Below are positions 1-10,396 of a stretch of DNA of 64,000 nucleotides, in pieces (position 1 is the stretch's first letter; the number at the start of each line of letters is the position of its first letter). The notes beneath the pieces are model-generated. The model searched no databases. It saw only the letters and a program-made list of their open reading frames with translations, and had not been told where the DNA came from. Source of the DNA: Rheinheimera sp. A13L (GTDB lineage: Bacteria > Pseudomonadota > Gammaproteobacteria > Enterobacterales > Alteromonadaceae). The DNA is taken from positions 1-64,000 of the forward strand of contig NZ_AFHI01000020.1 in the NCBI RefSeq assembly GCF_000217935.1, given 5' to 3'. A program made the translations under genes and the position numbers.

Positions 1-303
1 CGCAGGCTTGTCCCCGCCCGTCTCAAATTCCAATCCAATGTGGGTAAGCGCCAAGGATGGTCGCGAATAAAAAATCGTCTGGAACGATTTTTAACAACGC
101 AACGCGTTGGCCCCTTGGGGTGAGCGCCAAGGATGGCAGCGAATAAAAAATCGTCAGGAACGATTGTTTCACCTGTAGGGGCGCGGGCTTGTCCCCGCCC
201 GTCTCAAATTCCAATCCAATGTGGGTGAGCGCCAAGGATGGCGGCGCATAAAAAATCGTCAGGAACGATTTTTAACAACGCAACGCGTTGGCCCCTTGGG
301 GTG
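1..303. repeat. Direct repeat with 181-bp period (two copies)
   Basis: Bases 1-122 and 182-303 are nearly identical at an offset of 181. Each copy begins with a GC-rich block (GGCTTGTCCCCGCCCGTC), continues through CAAATTCCAATCCAATG, and ends in two short stem-loops plus AACGCAACGCGTTGGCCCC. The first copy is probably cut by the window edge. The block TGTAGGGG...CCCGTC around 175-203 recurs in altered form and opposite orientation near 7700-7745, so this is a member of a dispersed intergenic repeat family. An open reading frame across it reflects the repeat and not a gene. Confidence 0.85.
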
Positions 304-350
304 CTCTGCAGGAACGCAGAGCATAAAAAAACCGGTCAGAGACCGGCTTC
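47..350 (+). ncRNA. Candidate CsrA-binding RNA: array of GGA-loop hairpins
   Basis: Seven short hairpins with GGA in the loop follow each other on the plus strand. Three have the form GCCA-AGGA-TGGC (about 51-60, 126-137, 231-242; the first has a CCA/TGG stem). Three have an AATCGT/ACGATT stem with loop CAGGA or CTGGA (about 71-91, 149-165, 252-272). One has a GCTCTGC/GCAGAGC stem with loop AGGAAC (303-322). Known CsrB/CsrC/RsmYZ RNAs are strings of exactly such AnGGA loops that titrate CsrA/RsmA. The array starts at or before base 1 and a GC-rich hairpin at 331-348 could end it. No promoter is visible, and GGA hairpins can also be simple repeat DNA, so the RNA call is inference. Confidence 0.4.
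324..350 (-). terminator. Intrinsic terminator of the small membrane protein gene
   Basis: On the minus strand the stem GCCGGTC/GACCGGT with a three-base loop is followed by seven to eight T residues (324-331 read as A on the plus strand). It lies about 20 bases past the stop of the gene at 371-562. The hairpin may also slow plus-strand transcripts from the repeat array, although the plus side has only a weak TTCTT tail. Confidence 0.8.
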
Positions 351-370
351 TTCGTATTCAAAGCAACTAA

Positions 371-562
371 TTAGTTAGTGGCTTGTTCCAAAGCAACTGA
401 AGTGCGTGCTTTAGCTGCAGTACGGGCATAAGCATCAGCGGCCTGAACACGCTCTAACTCTAAAACTGCATTGCCGTTTAAATCAATTTTGCGCATGTAG
501 GTTACGAATACAAAAGCGTTAACCATAAAGAATGCGATAGCTGCGATTAAAAATAAGTCCAT
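371..562 (-). CDS. Small membrane protein of unknown function (63 aa)
   Basis: A 63-residue protein with one hydrophobic segment at about residues 3-22 (LFLIAAIAFFMVNAFVFVTY) followed by a short polar, alanine-rich tail with alternating charge that could form a helix. The ATG is preceded by GGGGTG at a normal ribosome-binding distance, and a strong terminator follows the stop, so a real small gene is likely. I do not recognise the family. It stands alone, facing away from the hairpins upstream of it. Confidence 0.6.
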   Translation of the reverse strand: MDLFLIAAIAFFMVNAFVFVTYMRKIDLNGNAVLELERVQAADAYARTAAKARTSVALEQATN

Positions 563-612
563 AATTCACCCCGTCTTTACTACTGTTCATTTCAGCGTTT
601 TGCTGAGCCTGC

Positions 613-662
613 CGGTAAATTAGGTAAGAGTAACAACACCGTACCTCTTACCTAATTTACCG
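613..662. repeat. Perfect 18-bp inverted repeat
   Basis: CGGTAAATTAGGTAAGAG (613-630) and its exact complement (645-662) flank a 14-base spacer. It lies about 50 bases upstream of the small membrane protein start and would form a long hairpin in that gene's 5' leader or mark an operator. Neither arm is followed by a T tract, so it is not an ordinary terminator. Its function is unknown. Confidence 0.8.
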
Positions 663-982
663 TTACGAACTAATAAATGCAGACTTCATGCCAAGGTTTT
701 AAATTAATTTTTAATCATTTAAAATCAACAACTTGAACATAATTAATTTCGTTTTTTTCTGAAACTGAACAGAAACTCCAAAAGATCTGTCGCTAATTAG
801 CAACAGCAAAATAGGGCTTAAATAAATACCTATATATTTCAATGACTTAATATGTATGCTTTTTGCGACAGTTTTATCAAAACTTATTGATAAGCTAAAA
901 TTAAGTTAATTTTCAATGACTTACACAAAGACAAAAATTCAGAATCTAGAGCAAAAAGGGAGCCGAACGCGGGGAGTATCTA

Positions 983-1024
983 ATTCGGGTCAGAGTAAAG
1001 ATTTAATTTTACTCTGACCCGAAT
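983..1024. repeat. REP-like palindrome (GGGTCAGAGTAAA type)
   Basis: ATTCGGGTCAGAGTAAA (983-999) is repeated in exact inverse at 1008-1024, giving a 17-bp stem with an 8-base loop. Palindromes with this GGGTCAGAGTAAA core are, to my knowledge, found around REP-associated tyrosine transposase (RAYT) genes in gammaproteobacteria. No transposase is present here, so this would be a non-autonomous copy. It starts 8 bases after the stop of the adenosine deaminase gene and could protect or end that transcript. Confidence 0.7.
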
Positions 1025-1032
1025 GAAGCAGC

Positions 1033-2262
1033 TTAGTTAATAAAGCCGTATTTTTGTGCAACTTTATCGAAGTACTCCAAACATTGTTTAGCGTACTGGC
1101 GCTTTTCGACATAGCTGCCCGGAAAGAAGCTTTTCTTAAAACCGTAAGCCACCATGTCTTTTAAACGTTTCAGCGGAATGTCGAAGTTATCCAGCGCCAG
1201 TTTGTATTCGCGGCTGACCGTGGTATTTGATACCAGCCTGTTGTCAGTACAAATCACAGTGACAATGCGGTGATCCAGCATATCCCCCAGCTTATGCGCC
1301 TTAATGTCGCTAATACCTGGATTGGTTTGCAGGTTGCTGGTCAGACAAACTTCAATGGCAATACGTTTGTCGGCGATGTAAGACGCCAGTTCGCGGATGT
1401 ACTTTTGTTTATCTTTGATGGCCGGATCCTGGATCATCTCCGGCACAAACAACGAATAACCATGGCCTATACGATCGGCATAACATTCGGTGATGGCCTC
1501 AAACACACTCTCAGCGCCATAAGCTTCACCGGCATGCAGGGTTTTCAGTAAAAAGTGCTGATGAGCAAACTCATAAACTTCTTTAAATTTGCTGGCCGGA
1601 TAACCAGACTCCTGCCCTGCTAAATCCAAAGCCACTATAGGAATACCAGCTTCATCACGCAGCCGCACGCTGGCGCGCACTAATTCCATAGCAGCCAGCT
1701 TAATAACTTCAATAGGGCTGAAGTCGCGCATCAGCTGGAATAAGTTGGTGTAATAAGGAGAAAAACCTTTGTCGCCAAACATCCGCATAGCACAGTTGAT
1801 AATGCCGTAGGCAAAAGGCGGTTTGTCACCGCTCAGAATAGCAGCCTGACTGTTGTATTCCTGCTGCGCTCTTTTCAGGCCATTGTTTACCGCATGCATG
1901 ACACGGTCAAAATCTATGCCCGTTGGCAGGTCGATTAATAACTGAGGAGCAAAACGCACTTCGATGTAATTCACGCCTTCAAGCTGGTTGTCGATGGCAA
2001 GCTCATAAGCAGCACGCTCCAGATTGTCCATGTCGCGCAGCACTGCACAGGTGTATTGGAAACAATGCAGGTATTCACCCAGGTTCTGATAGCTGTCTTT
2101 AAACACCAGCTCTTTTAAACCTTCCACTGTCTGACTGGGTAGTTTCACACCGGCTTTGGCAGCCATTTCAATCAGGCTGTCTAAACGTAAGCTGCCGTCT
2201 AAATGCAAATGCAGATCGGACTTGGGCATTTCTTTAATAAAATCAAGAGAGTAAAAATGCAT
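1033..2262 (-). CDS. Adenosine deaminase family protein
   Basis: The amidohydrolase-fold enzyme hydrolyses the amino group of a purine nucleoside or base, most likely adenosine to inosine. The zinc motif HLHLDGS is at residues 18-24, HAGE at 243-246 (substrate/zinc His and catalytic Glu), RIGHGYSL follows, and TDN with the metal Asp is at about 340. At 409 residues it is much longer than the 333-residue E. coli Add. The extra length sits between the first zinc motif and HAGE, around the segment FAYGIINCAMRMF. That could mean an adenine or other aminohydrolase subfamily, so I give no symbol. It is a single gene with a repeat palindrome directly downstream. Confidence 0.85.
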   Translation of the reverse strand: MHFYSLDFIKEMPKSDLHLHLDGSLRLDSLIEMAAKAGVKLPSQTVEGLKELVFKDSYQNLGEYLHCFQYTCAVLRDMDNLERAAYELAIDNQLEGVNYIEVRFAPQLLIDLPTGIDFDRVMHAVNNGLKRAQQEYNSQAAILSGDKPPFAYGIINCAMRMFGDKGFSPYYTNLFQLMRDFSPIEVIKLAAMELVRASVRLRDEAGIPIVALDLAGQESGYPASKFKEVYEFAHQHFLLKTLHAGEAYGAESVFEAITECYADRIGHGYSLFVPEMIQDPAIKDKQKYIRELASYIADKRIAIEVCLTSNLQTNPGISDIKAHKLGDMLDHRIVTVICTDNRLVSNTTVSREYKLALDNFDIPLKRLKDMVAYGFKKSFFPGSYVEKRQYAKQCLEYFDKVAQKYGFIN

Positions 2263-2363
2263 AACAGATAAACCTGCAAAATAAGCAACATGTTTTAGTT
2301 ATAGCAGTTTAGTGATAGAACAGAAATTTAAAAGGGATTGAGTAAGGTATAACAGAAGAGAAA

Positions 2364-2450
2364 TGGTGCCCGGGGCCGGACTTGAACCGGCACGCCCTTT
2401 CGAGCGAGGGATTTTAAATCCCTTGTGTCTACCGATTTCACCACCCGGGC
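2364..2450 (-). tRNA. tRNA-Leu (anticodon UAA)
   Basis: Read on the minus strand, the gene begins GCCCGGGTGGTGAAATCGG and ends with the encoded CCA. The acceptor stem GCCCGGG/CCCGGGC pairs fully. The anticodon stem GGGAT/ATCCC encloses the seven-base loop TTTAAAA with anticodon TAA. A long variable arm (CTCGCTCGAAAGGGCG region) marks a class II tRNA, and the T arm GCCGG-TTCAAGT-CCGGC is intact. Length is 87 bases. A reading frame across it is spurious. Confidence 0.97.
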
Positions 2451-2742
2451 ATGAGCAGAGCGTGTTTGACAACACTGGCAGAACGGGGCGCATTTTATGC
2501 TGAATAACAGGCGTTCGTCATGTGTTTTTCATAAAAAAACTTAAAAAATGCATCAACCGCCTAATTTTTCAACAAAAACAACTCTATTTCACTGTTATTG
2601 TCGCAAAAAACATCAGGTAGTGACTCTTACTCAAACAAAAATACTTAGATATTTAGCCGTCTATACTGTTGCAAAGCCAAAAGTGCCGTGATATTACTAA
2701 TAGCAGTTGTATAAATTAAACCCAATGAAGACTTAAACAACA

Positions 2743-2823
2743 ATGAATTCAAACCAGCGTTTCGCTAACCTGCTCACTCTCCTCGTGCTCCTCAACAGGC
2801 CACGGGGCTTTGTGCATTGGTAA
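2743..2823 (+). CDS. leuL: leu operon leader peptide
   Basis: A 26-codon ORF that starts MNSNQRFANLL and ends VHW before TAA at 2821. Residues 10-17 read LLTLLVLL, six leucines in eight codons, using CTG once and CTC five times. A ribosome that stalls here when charged tRNA-Leu is scarce would free the downstream antiterminator. This is the classic layout of a leucine attenuator, and leuABCD follows. A possible promoter upstream is TTGCAA (2669-2674) with TATTAC 17 bases later, a weak match. Confidence 0.9.
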   Translation: MNSNQRFANLLTLLVLLNRPRGFVHW

Positions 2824-2879
2824 AACGACTGTACCAGTAAACCAAAAACCCCGTGCCACAGGCCGGGGTTTTTTGTTTT
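2801..2879 (+). promoter_or_regulatory. Leucine attenuator (antiterminator and intrinsic terminator)
   Basis: The terminator is CCCCG-T-GCC-ACA-GGC-CGGGG (2849-2868), flanked by A5 on the left and T6GT4 on the right. The alternative pairing uses CACGGGG at 2801-2807, inside the last codons of leuL, with CCCCGTG at 2849-2855, which would break the terminator stem. Stalling at the leucine codons upstream therefore favours read-through into leuA, about 50 bases further on. Confidence 0.88.
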
Positions 2880-2927
2880 AACCAAGGCCACCAGAACGGG
2901 TTTAAATCAAATAATGAGGAATATGTG

Positions 2928-5586
<2,659 letters not shown>

Positions 5587-5587
<1 letters not shown>

Positions 5588-7008
5588 TGGCCAAAACCTT
5601 ATATCAGAAGATTTACCAAAGCCATATAGTGGCTCCGGTTAATGGCAGCACCGACTTGTTATTTGTTGACCGCCATTTAATTCATGAAGTCACCAGCCCT
5701 CAGGCATTTGCTGGTTTGCGCCAGGCCGGCCGTACTGTGCGCCGTCCGGATTTAACTTATGCCACTATGGATCATAATGTCTCTACTCAGCTGCGTAGCA
5801 TAGATGCAGCAGGTGAAACCTCACGCAAACAGCTGGAAGCTCTGGCGACGAACTGCAAAGAATTTAATGTGCCTTTGCTGGATTTAATGCACCCGGATCA
5901 AGGCATAGTGCATGTGATTGGCCCTGAACTGGGTTTAACTCAGCCGGGTATGATTATTGTCTGCGGTGATTCCCATACCTCTACTCATGGTGCTTTTGGC
6001 GCTATTGCCTTTGGTATTGGTACTTCTGAAGTAGAGCATGTACTGGCGACTCAAACCTTGCAGCAGCAAGTGGCGAAAACCTTAAAAGTGGAAGTCACAG
6101 GCTCTTTATCACCTTTTGTCACACCAAAAGATGTGATTATGGCGGTGATAGGCCAGTTAGGCACAGCGGGTGGTAATGGTTATGTGGCTGAATTCTGTGG
6201 CTCTGCTATTCGCGGCATGAGCATGGAAGGCCGCATGACGCTGTGTAATATGAGCATCGAAATGGGTGCTAAAGCAGGTTTAATAGCACCGGATGAAGTG
6301 ACTTTTGCGTACTTAAAAGGCAAACCTCATGCACCACAAGCAGAGCATTGGGATGCGGCCGTCAGCTACTGGCAAAGCCTGTATTCAGATGCGGATGCCG
6401 TCTTTGATAAAACAGTGACTATTGCCGCAGAAAACATCAGACCCCAAGTGACCTGGGGTACGAATCCTGAGCAGGTGATAGCTGTGGATCAGCCTATTCC
6501 GTCTCCAGAGTCGTTCAGCGATTTAATTAAAGCCGATGCAGCGCGCCGTGCTTTGACCTATATGGGCATTGAAGCGGGCCAGAAATTAACTGATCTGAAA
6601 GTCGATGTGGTCTTTATTGGTTCCTGCACCAACAGCCGTATTGAAGATTTACGTCAGGCTGCTGCTGTGGTGCAAGGCAAACAAGTGGCTTCCGGTGTAC
6701 GTGCTTTGATAGTGCCAGGCTCTGGTCAGGTCAAACGTCAGGCTGAAGCCGAAGGGTTAGCCGATATTTTTAAAGCCTCTGGTTTTGAATGGCGTGAGCC
6801 TGGCTGCTCTATGTGCTTAGGCATGAACGACGATCGTGTTGAAGCAGGCCAACGTTGTGCGTCCACCTCAAACCGCAACTTTGAAGGCCGTCAGGGCCGT
6901 GGCAGCCGCACTCATTTAGTCAGCCCCGCTATGGCCGCAGCTGCAGCTATTGCCGGTCGTTTTGTAGATATTTCTTATGTAGAGCGCGCTGAAGGGAGTT
7001 ACTCATGA
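5587..7008 (+). CDS. leuC: 3-isopropylmalate dehydratase large subunit
   Basis: With LeuD it isomerises 2- to 3-isopropylmalate through a [4Fe-4S] cluster. The cluster cysteines are C347 (GSCTNSR), C407 and C410 (GCSMCLGMN), the same numbers as in E. coli LeuC when the start is set at the second ATG (5587, MAKTLYQ). An ATG three bases earlier (5584) overlaps the leuB stop as ATGATG and could also be used. The first gives 473 residues and the other 474. The aconitase-family motifs [15 protein letters not shown] and [12 protein letters not shown] are intact. Confidence 0.97.
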
Positions 7009-7607
7009 GCCAGATTTTCGCAGAAGGGCTGGTCTGCCCTTTAGATAAAAACAATGTCGATACCGACCAGATTATTCCGAAGCAATTTTTAACTTCAGTC
7101 AGCCGCGACGGTTTTGCCGAAGCTTTATTTTATGACTGGCGTTATCTGGCGAATGAACAACCGAACCCTGACTTTGTATTAAACGAGCCAGCCTATAAAG
7201 GCGCTTCTATACTGCTGACCCGCGCTAACTTTGGCTGTGGCTCCAGCCGTGAGCATGCGCCCTGGGCTATTCAGCAGTATGGTTTTAACGTAGTGATTGC
7301 CGAGAGTTTTGCCGATATTTTCTTTAATAACAGCATCAACAACGGCATGTTATTAATCAGCCTGAGCGCATCCAATATCGAGTTTTTATTCAGCCGTTGC
7401 CAGCAAGGCACACAGGAATGGAAAATTGATTTAGCAGGCCAGCAGATTATTCTGGGCAATAACGCCGCTGTGGGTTTTCAGATAGACCCTGATATTAAGC
7501 AGCGTTTATTAAGTGGCCTGGATTTTATCGGTGCCAGTGAGCAGTTTGAACCGCACATCAGCGGCTACGAAAAACAACGTGCCACAGCACAGCCCTGGTT
7601 AGGGTAA
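7005..7607 (+). CDS. leuD: 3-isopropylmalate dehydratase small subunit
   Basis: Swivel-domain partner of LeuC. It has 200 residues, the usual length, with [13 protein letters not shown] (about 16-28), the substrate loop [12 protein letters not shown] (about 76-87) and the [11 protein letters not shown] segment. Its ATG overlaps the leuC stop by four bases (ATGA), so translation is coupled. It is the last gene of the operon. A dispersed hairpin repeat begins about 30 bases after its stop and may act as the transcript end. Confidence 0.97.
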   Translation: MSQIFAEGLVCPLDKNNVDTDQIIPKQFLTSVSRDGFAEALFYDWRYLANEQPNPDFVLNEPAYKGASILLTRANFGCGSSREHAPWAIQQYGFNVVIAESFADIFFNNSINNGMLLISLSASNIEFLFSRCQQGTQEWKIDLAGQQIILGNNAAVGFQIDPDIKQRLLSGLDFIGASEQFEPHISGYEKQRATAQPWLG

Positions 7608-7617
7608 TACCGCTGTT

Positions 7618-7748
7618 GTTCAGACCCTAGGGGTCGCGGCTTGTCCCGGCCCGTCCATGGGCACCGCAACATCCTATAAACGGGGACAAGCCGACTAGCA
7701 TCTGATAGGAATTTGGAACGGGAGGGGCAAGCCCCTCCCCTACACAAC
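7618..7748. repeat. Dispersed GC-rich palindromic repeat downstream of leuD
   Basis: CGGCTTGTCCC (7637-7647) is inverted at 7683-7693, and GGGAGGGGC (7720-7728) is inverted at 7731-7739 around AA. Read in reverse, 7698-7748 gives TGTAGGGG followed by GGGCTTG, CCC and a CCAAATTCC block. That matches the order in the repeats at 172-212. The two inverted repeats would form strong hairpins after leuD. The rest of the gap up to 7949 holds the promoter of the next gene and no other structure. Confidence 0.7.
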
Positions 7749-7949
7749 ACCTTGTTTCATAACCCAATGTTCACATAACCAACACAACGCCTTCACCTGC
7801 CAGCCATCTAGCCGTAAACTACTGATTTATATCGACTACTTGCTTATCAGAAAATGCAGGTAATACTTGGCAAAGCAGTATCAGACAGTATATAGTTTCA
7901 TTATTATCAATTTTACCAGTTCACCTATTAACCTCTAAGGGGTATTTTT

Positions 7950-8321
7950 ATGAAAAAGCTCGTTACATTAGCAGTAGTAGCAAGTGCGTATTTCGCAGCA
8001 GCACCAGCAGCTGTAGCACAGGATCAATGGGCCACCTCTTTATGTGAATACACTAAAGCAGACGATAAAAACCGCGTTCGCAAGGTACTATCAGATAACA
8101 AAGTAAACGTTCGTAAAATTTATGATGCGATTCAATGTAATGGCGACTCACTAATTAAGTTTGCTATGCGCAGCGATGCTTATGAAACAGGGTCATTTTT
8201 TGTAAAACAGATGCCAGCTAAAGCTTTAGTGGCTGAAGATTTGGAAGCCTGGGCAGCAGCAAATGGTTTAGGCTCATCTCCATTAATTAACGATATCAAA
8301 GCCCGTATCGGCCAGGATTAA
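7950..8321 (+). CDS. DUF3718 family secreted protein
   Basis: A 123-residue protein with a clear signal peptide (KK followed by a hydrophobic stretch, cleavage probably after AVA at about residue 23). The mature part has WATSLCEYTKADDKNRVRKVLSDN and YDAIQCNGDSLIKFAMRSDA, which I recognise as DUF3718, a small periplasmic family in Shewanella relatives. The two cysteines in these segments could form a disulfide. A strong AAGGGG ribosome-binding site precedes the ATG. Function is not known. It is a lone gene between two dispersed repeats. Confidence 0.8.
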   Translation: MKKLVTLAVVASAYFAAAPAAVAQDQWATSLCEYTKADDKNRVRKVLSDNKVNVRKIYDAIQCNGDSLIKFAMRSDAYETGSFFVKQMPAKALVAEDLEAWAAANGLGSSPLINDIKARIGQD

Positions 8322-8344
8322 TATATAGCCTTCGTACGTGAAAC

Positions 8345-8443
8345 GTTCGGGCAGGGATAAACCCAGCCCCTGCGTTTCCTGCGCTCTTCGCCCGACATCG
8401 GTTTGATGCCGAGACGGGCTGAATAAACCCCGCCCTTACAATT
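8345..8443. repeat. Dispersed GC-rich repeat (second intergenic copy)
   Basis: The block contains GGGCAGGGATAAACCCAGCCCC, GCCGAGACGGGCTG and AATAAACCCCGCCCTTACA. Its reverse reads TGTAAGGGCGGGGTTTATT followed by CAGCCCGTC, a diverged form of the TGTAGGGG-CGGG-CCCGTC family seen at 172-212 and 7698-7748. It sits just after the DUF3718 gene. The region 8444-8558 beyond it shows nothing I can name. Confidence 0.6.
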
Positions 8444-8558
8444 GAAACCTACTTTTACCTCTGTCAAAACTTTAGCTACCGCTTCTGCAGTTCACAACGG
8501 AAATGGCAAAGCCAAAGCTAACACCAGTCTGGACAATTTCATCATTACACTCAAAAGA

Positions 8559-8598
8559 ATAAGAATGGATCGCATTTGTGAGTGCGAACTATTCTTAT
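8559..8598 (-). terminator. Possible hairpin after the DUF-type gene at 8628
   Basis: ATAAGAAT (8559-8566) and CGCA (8571-8574) pair with TGCG (8583-8586) and ATTCTTAT (8591-8598) to form an interrupted stem. It lies about 30 bases past the minus-strand stop at 8628. There is no clear T tract, so terminator function is uncertain. Confidence 0.35.
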
Positions 8599-8627
8599 GT
8601 CAAGTTGAATAAAACATGAGTCTGGTT

Positions 8628-9593
8628 TTAGTTTGAATTTGCTTTCAAAGTTAAACTGGCGAAGCTGATGAAATCTTCTGCCGTATCAATTCCAGCCATG
8701 GCCGAACCATCCTGCATTTGAGAAAAGCTGGGAGGTTGCTGGAACTGGAAGCTGAGTTTTAAACGTTGAGGTTGCTGCAAAAAGCTCAGTACGGGCGTAC
8801 TAATCTGCTCCGGAATTTGTGGGTTTTGTTGCAAAGCAGCAGTTAATTGCTGTTGTATTCCGGCATAATCAGCCGTTATTTGTGATTGAGCTAGTTGATC
8901 AAAAAATTGCTCTAAGAAGGCTTTGTTTTCCAGTTCAACAGAACCATTGGCTATGCTTATCAGTCCTACCTTTTTCATTAAGTCAGGTAAATAGTCAGGA
9001 TGCTCAGATCGTTGTTGTTGTTGCTCAGGAGTCAGTTGTTTCACTTCTTCAGCAAAATGCCACAGATCCGTTACCCCGGTTAAAGCAAAACGGTAGTTCA
9101 GGCTAAAGTGATGATTAACACGTAATTCTTGCTGAAAAGACAGCTCTCCCGTTTTTGCTTTGTATTTGTACTGATAACTCAGCTCCATCAACAAAGTCCC
9201 CAGATAGGTCGCTAACTCAGGTGGTAAAGAAGCCAGAGCCTGTGGAGCCAGTTTTAAGTCTTTTAAGCGGGCGGCACCATCTTCGGGTAAACCATCACGC
9301 TGCAAACCAATAAGCTCAACCTGACCTATAGTGACTAAATCTCCCATACCAGCAATGCCTATATGCAAATTCTGGATTTTATAACTTGAGGTAATAATGT
9401 TGGCGGACAGTTTGCTGTAACTCATATGGATAGGCGGCATATCGCCATGTTCAGCCAATTGCAGGTACTGCTGATTACTGCGCTCTATATGCCCAGCCAT
9501 CAATTGCTCCGCATGATGGTTAGCATAAAAAAAACCTGCCAAAGCACTGACCGATACACAGAATGCAGTCCCAAGCCAAACCTTTTTACCCAT
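8628..9593 (-). CDS. Hypothetical membrane-anchored protein
   Basis: I set the start at the ATG at 9593 (MGKKVWLG), which has AAGGGA five bases upstream. The frame extends back to a GTG at 9611 that has no better signal. The product has 321 residues: one N-terminal transmembrane helix at about 5-24, then a long extracytoplasmic region rich in Q and L. Its beta-type segments (GDLVTIGQVELIGL, LSFQQELRVNHHFSLNYRF) recall DUF945/YdgA-like proteins, but the match is too weak for me to assign it. It is divergent from the channel gene at 9726. Confidence 0.65.
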   Translation of the reverse strand: MGKKVWLGTAFCVSVSALAGFFYANHHAEQLMAGHIERSNQQYLQLAEHGDMPPIHMSYSKLSANIITSSYKIQNLHIGIAGMGDLVTIGQVELIGLQRDGLPEDGAARLKDLKLAPQALASLPPELATYLGTLLMELSYQYKYKAKTGELSFQQELRVNHHFSLNYRFALTGVTDLWHFAEEVKQLTPEQQQQRSEHPDYLPDLMKKVGLISIANGSVELENKAFLEQFFDQLAQSQITADYAGIQQQLTAALQQNPQIPEQISTPVLSFLQQPQRLKLSFQFQQPPSFSQMQDGSAMAGIDTAEDFISFASLTLKANSN

Positions 9594-9725
9594 ATTCCCT
9601 TTTCCTTCCACAAAACTAACGACGCCATACTAGCATGAGCAGAAAATAAAACACCTGCCTGAAGCTGTGATTCAGTGTAAAAGCCTGTTAATTTGACGTT
9701 ATTCATCTCATTTTTTAGGTGTGCT

Positions 9726-10352
9726 ATGGAGCTCTATTTCCATTGGTTTGATTTATTGGGTATAGCTGTATTTGCTATCTCCGGCACTTTAGCGGCGTGG
9801 CGAAAACAAATGGATGGCTTTGGGGTCATAGTGCTGGCTACTGTAACAGCCATAGGGGGCGGCACTTTACGCGATCTGATCCTCGACTCTCCCGTCATTT
9901 GGCTGACTGACAACAGTTACTTTTTAGCTATTTTTTCTGCCGCTGTTTTGACCATTCTATTGGTACGTAACCGACTGGTGATCCCGAACAATACCTTACA
10001 AATTGCAGACGCTGTAGGTTTGGCATTTTTTGTCATTATGGGCACCCAAAAAGCACTGGATCACGGCACTTCTGGTTTTGTCGCCATTATGTTGGGCACT
10101 ATGAGTGGTGTTTGTGGTGGCATGATCCGCGATGTGTTGTGTCGGGAGATCCCTATGGTATTCCGTGGCGAATTGTATGCTATCACCTGTATTTTTGGCG
10201 GCCTGGTGTATGTACAACTCCTGGGATTTGGTATAGAACAAATGCCCGCTATGTTGGCAGGTATGGTGGCCTTACTGGCGTTGCGTCTGGCAGCCATTCG
10301 CTGGCATCTGACCATTCCGGTCTTTGGTAAAAAAGCCAACGACCTACGCTGA
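9726..10352 (+). CDS. UPF0126 / TRIC-type cation channel family membrane protein (YicG-like)
   Basis: The 208-residue protein has two copies of a three-helix unit, each containing a glycine-rich signature: GGGTLRDLIL at about residue 45 and GGMIRDVLC at about 134. This is typical of the prokaryotic TRIC (trimeric intracellular cation channel) family, formerly UPF0126, which includes E. coli YicG. About seven transmembrane helices are visible. The start at 9726 (MELYFHW) follows AGGTG; an upstream extension lacks family similarity. It converges with the TerC gene across an inverted repeat. Confidence 0.85.
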   Translation: MELYFHWFDLLGIAVFAISGTLAAWRKQMDGFGVIVLATVTAIGGGTLRDLILDSPVIWLTDNSYFLAIFSAAVLTILLVRNRLVIPNNTLQIADAVGLAFFVIMGTQKALDHGTSGFVAIMLGTMSGVCGGMIRDVLCREIPMVFRGELYAITCIFGGLVYVQLLGFGIEQMPAMLAGMVALLALRLAAIRWHLTIPVFGKKANDLR

Positions 10353-10358
10353 AGAAGC

Positions 10359-10387
10359 GGGTGATGGATAGAAGCTGTCCATCACCC
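10359..10387. terminator. Hairpin between convergent genes
   Basis: GGGTGATGGA (10359-10368) pairs with TCCATCACCC (10378-10387) around a nine-base loop. It sits between the stops of the channel gene and the TerC gene and probably ends transcription from either side. It has no strong T tract, so the mechanism is unsure. Confidence 0.55.
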
Positions 10388-10396
10388 AAAGCAGCT

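Larger units (their letters stand above)
563..1032. other. 470-bp intergenic region, AT-rich, two long palindromes
   Basis: No gene is visible. The stretch holds the promoter region of the small membrane protein gene and two perfect inverted repeats (613-662 and 983-1024, listed separately). The middle part, about 670-960, is AT-rich with no ORF or strong motif that I can name. Confidence 0.6.

Noticed and set aside
23-235. 70-residue ORF on the minus strand over the first repeat
   Set aside because: It lies inside the direct repeat and hairpin array; residues reflect repeat bases, with no ribosome-binding site or family match.
2299-2493. 64-residue ORF on the minus strand
   Set aside because: It reads through the tRNA-Leu gene, which explains the open frame.
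2853-2927. Upstream extension of the leuA reading frame
   Set aside because: It would begin in the attenuator terminator; family similarity and the ribosome-binding site start at 2928.
7565-7750. 61-residue ORF on the minus strand
   Set aside because: It covers the dispersed repeat after leuD; same kind of artefact as at 23-235.
9500-9706. 68-residue ORF overlapping the start of the protein at 8628
   Set aside because: It lies across a divergent promoter and the beginning of a better-supported gene; no signals of its own.
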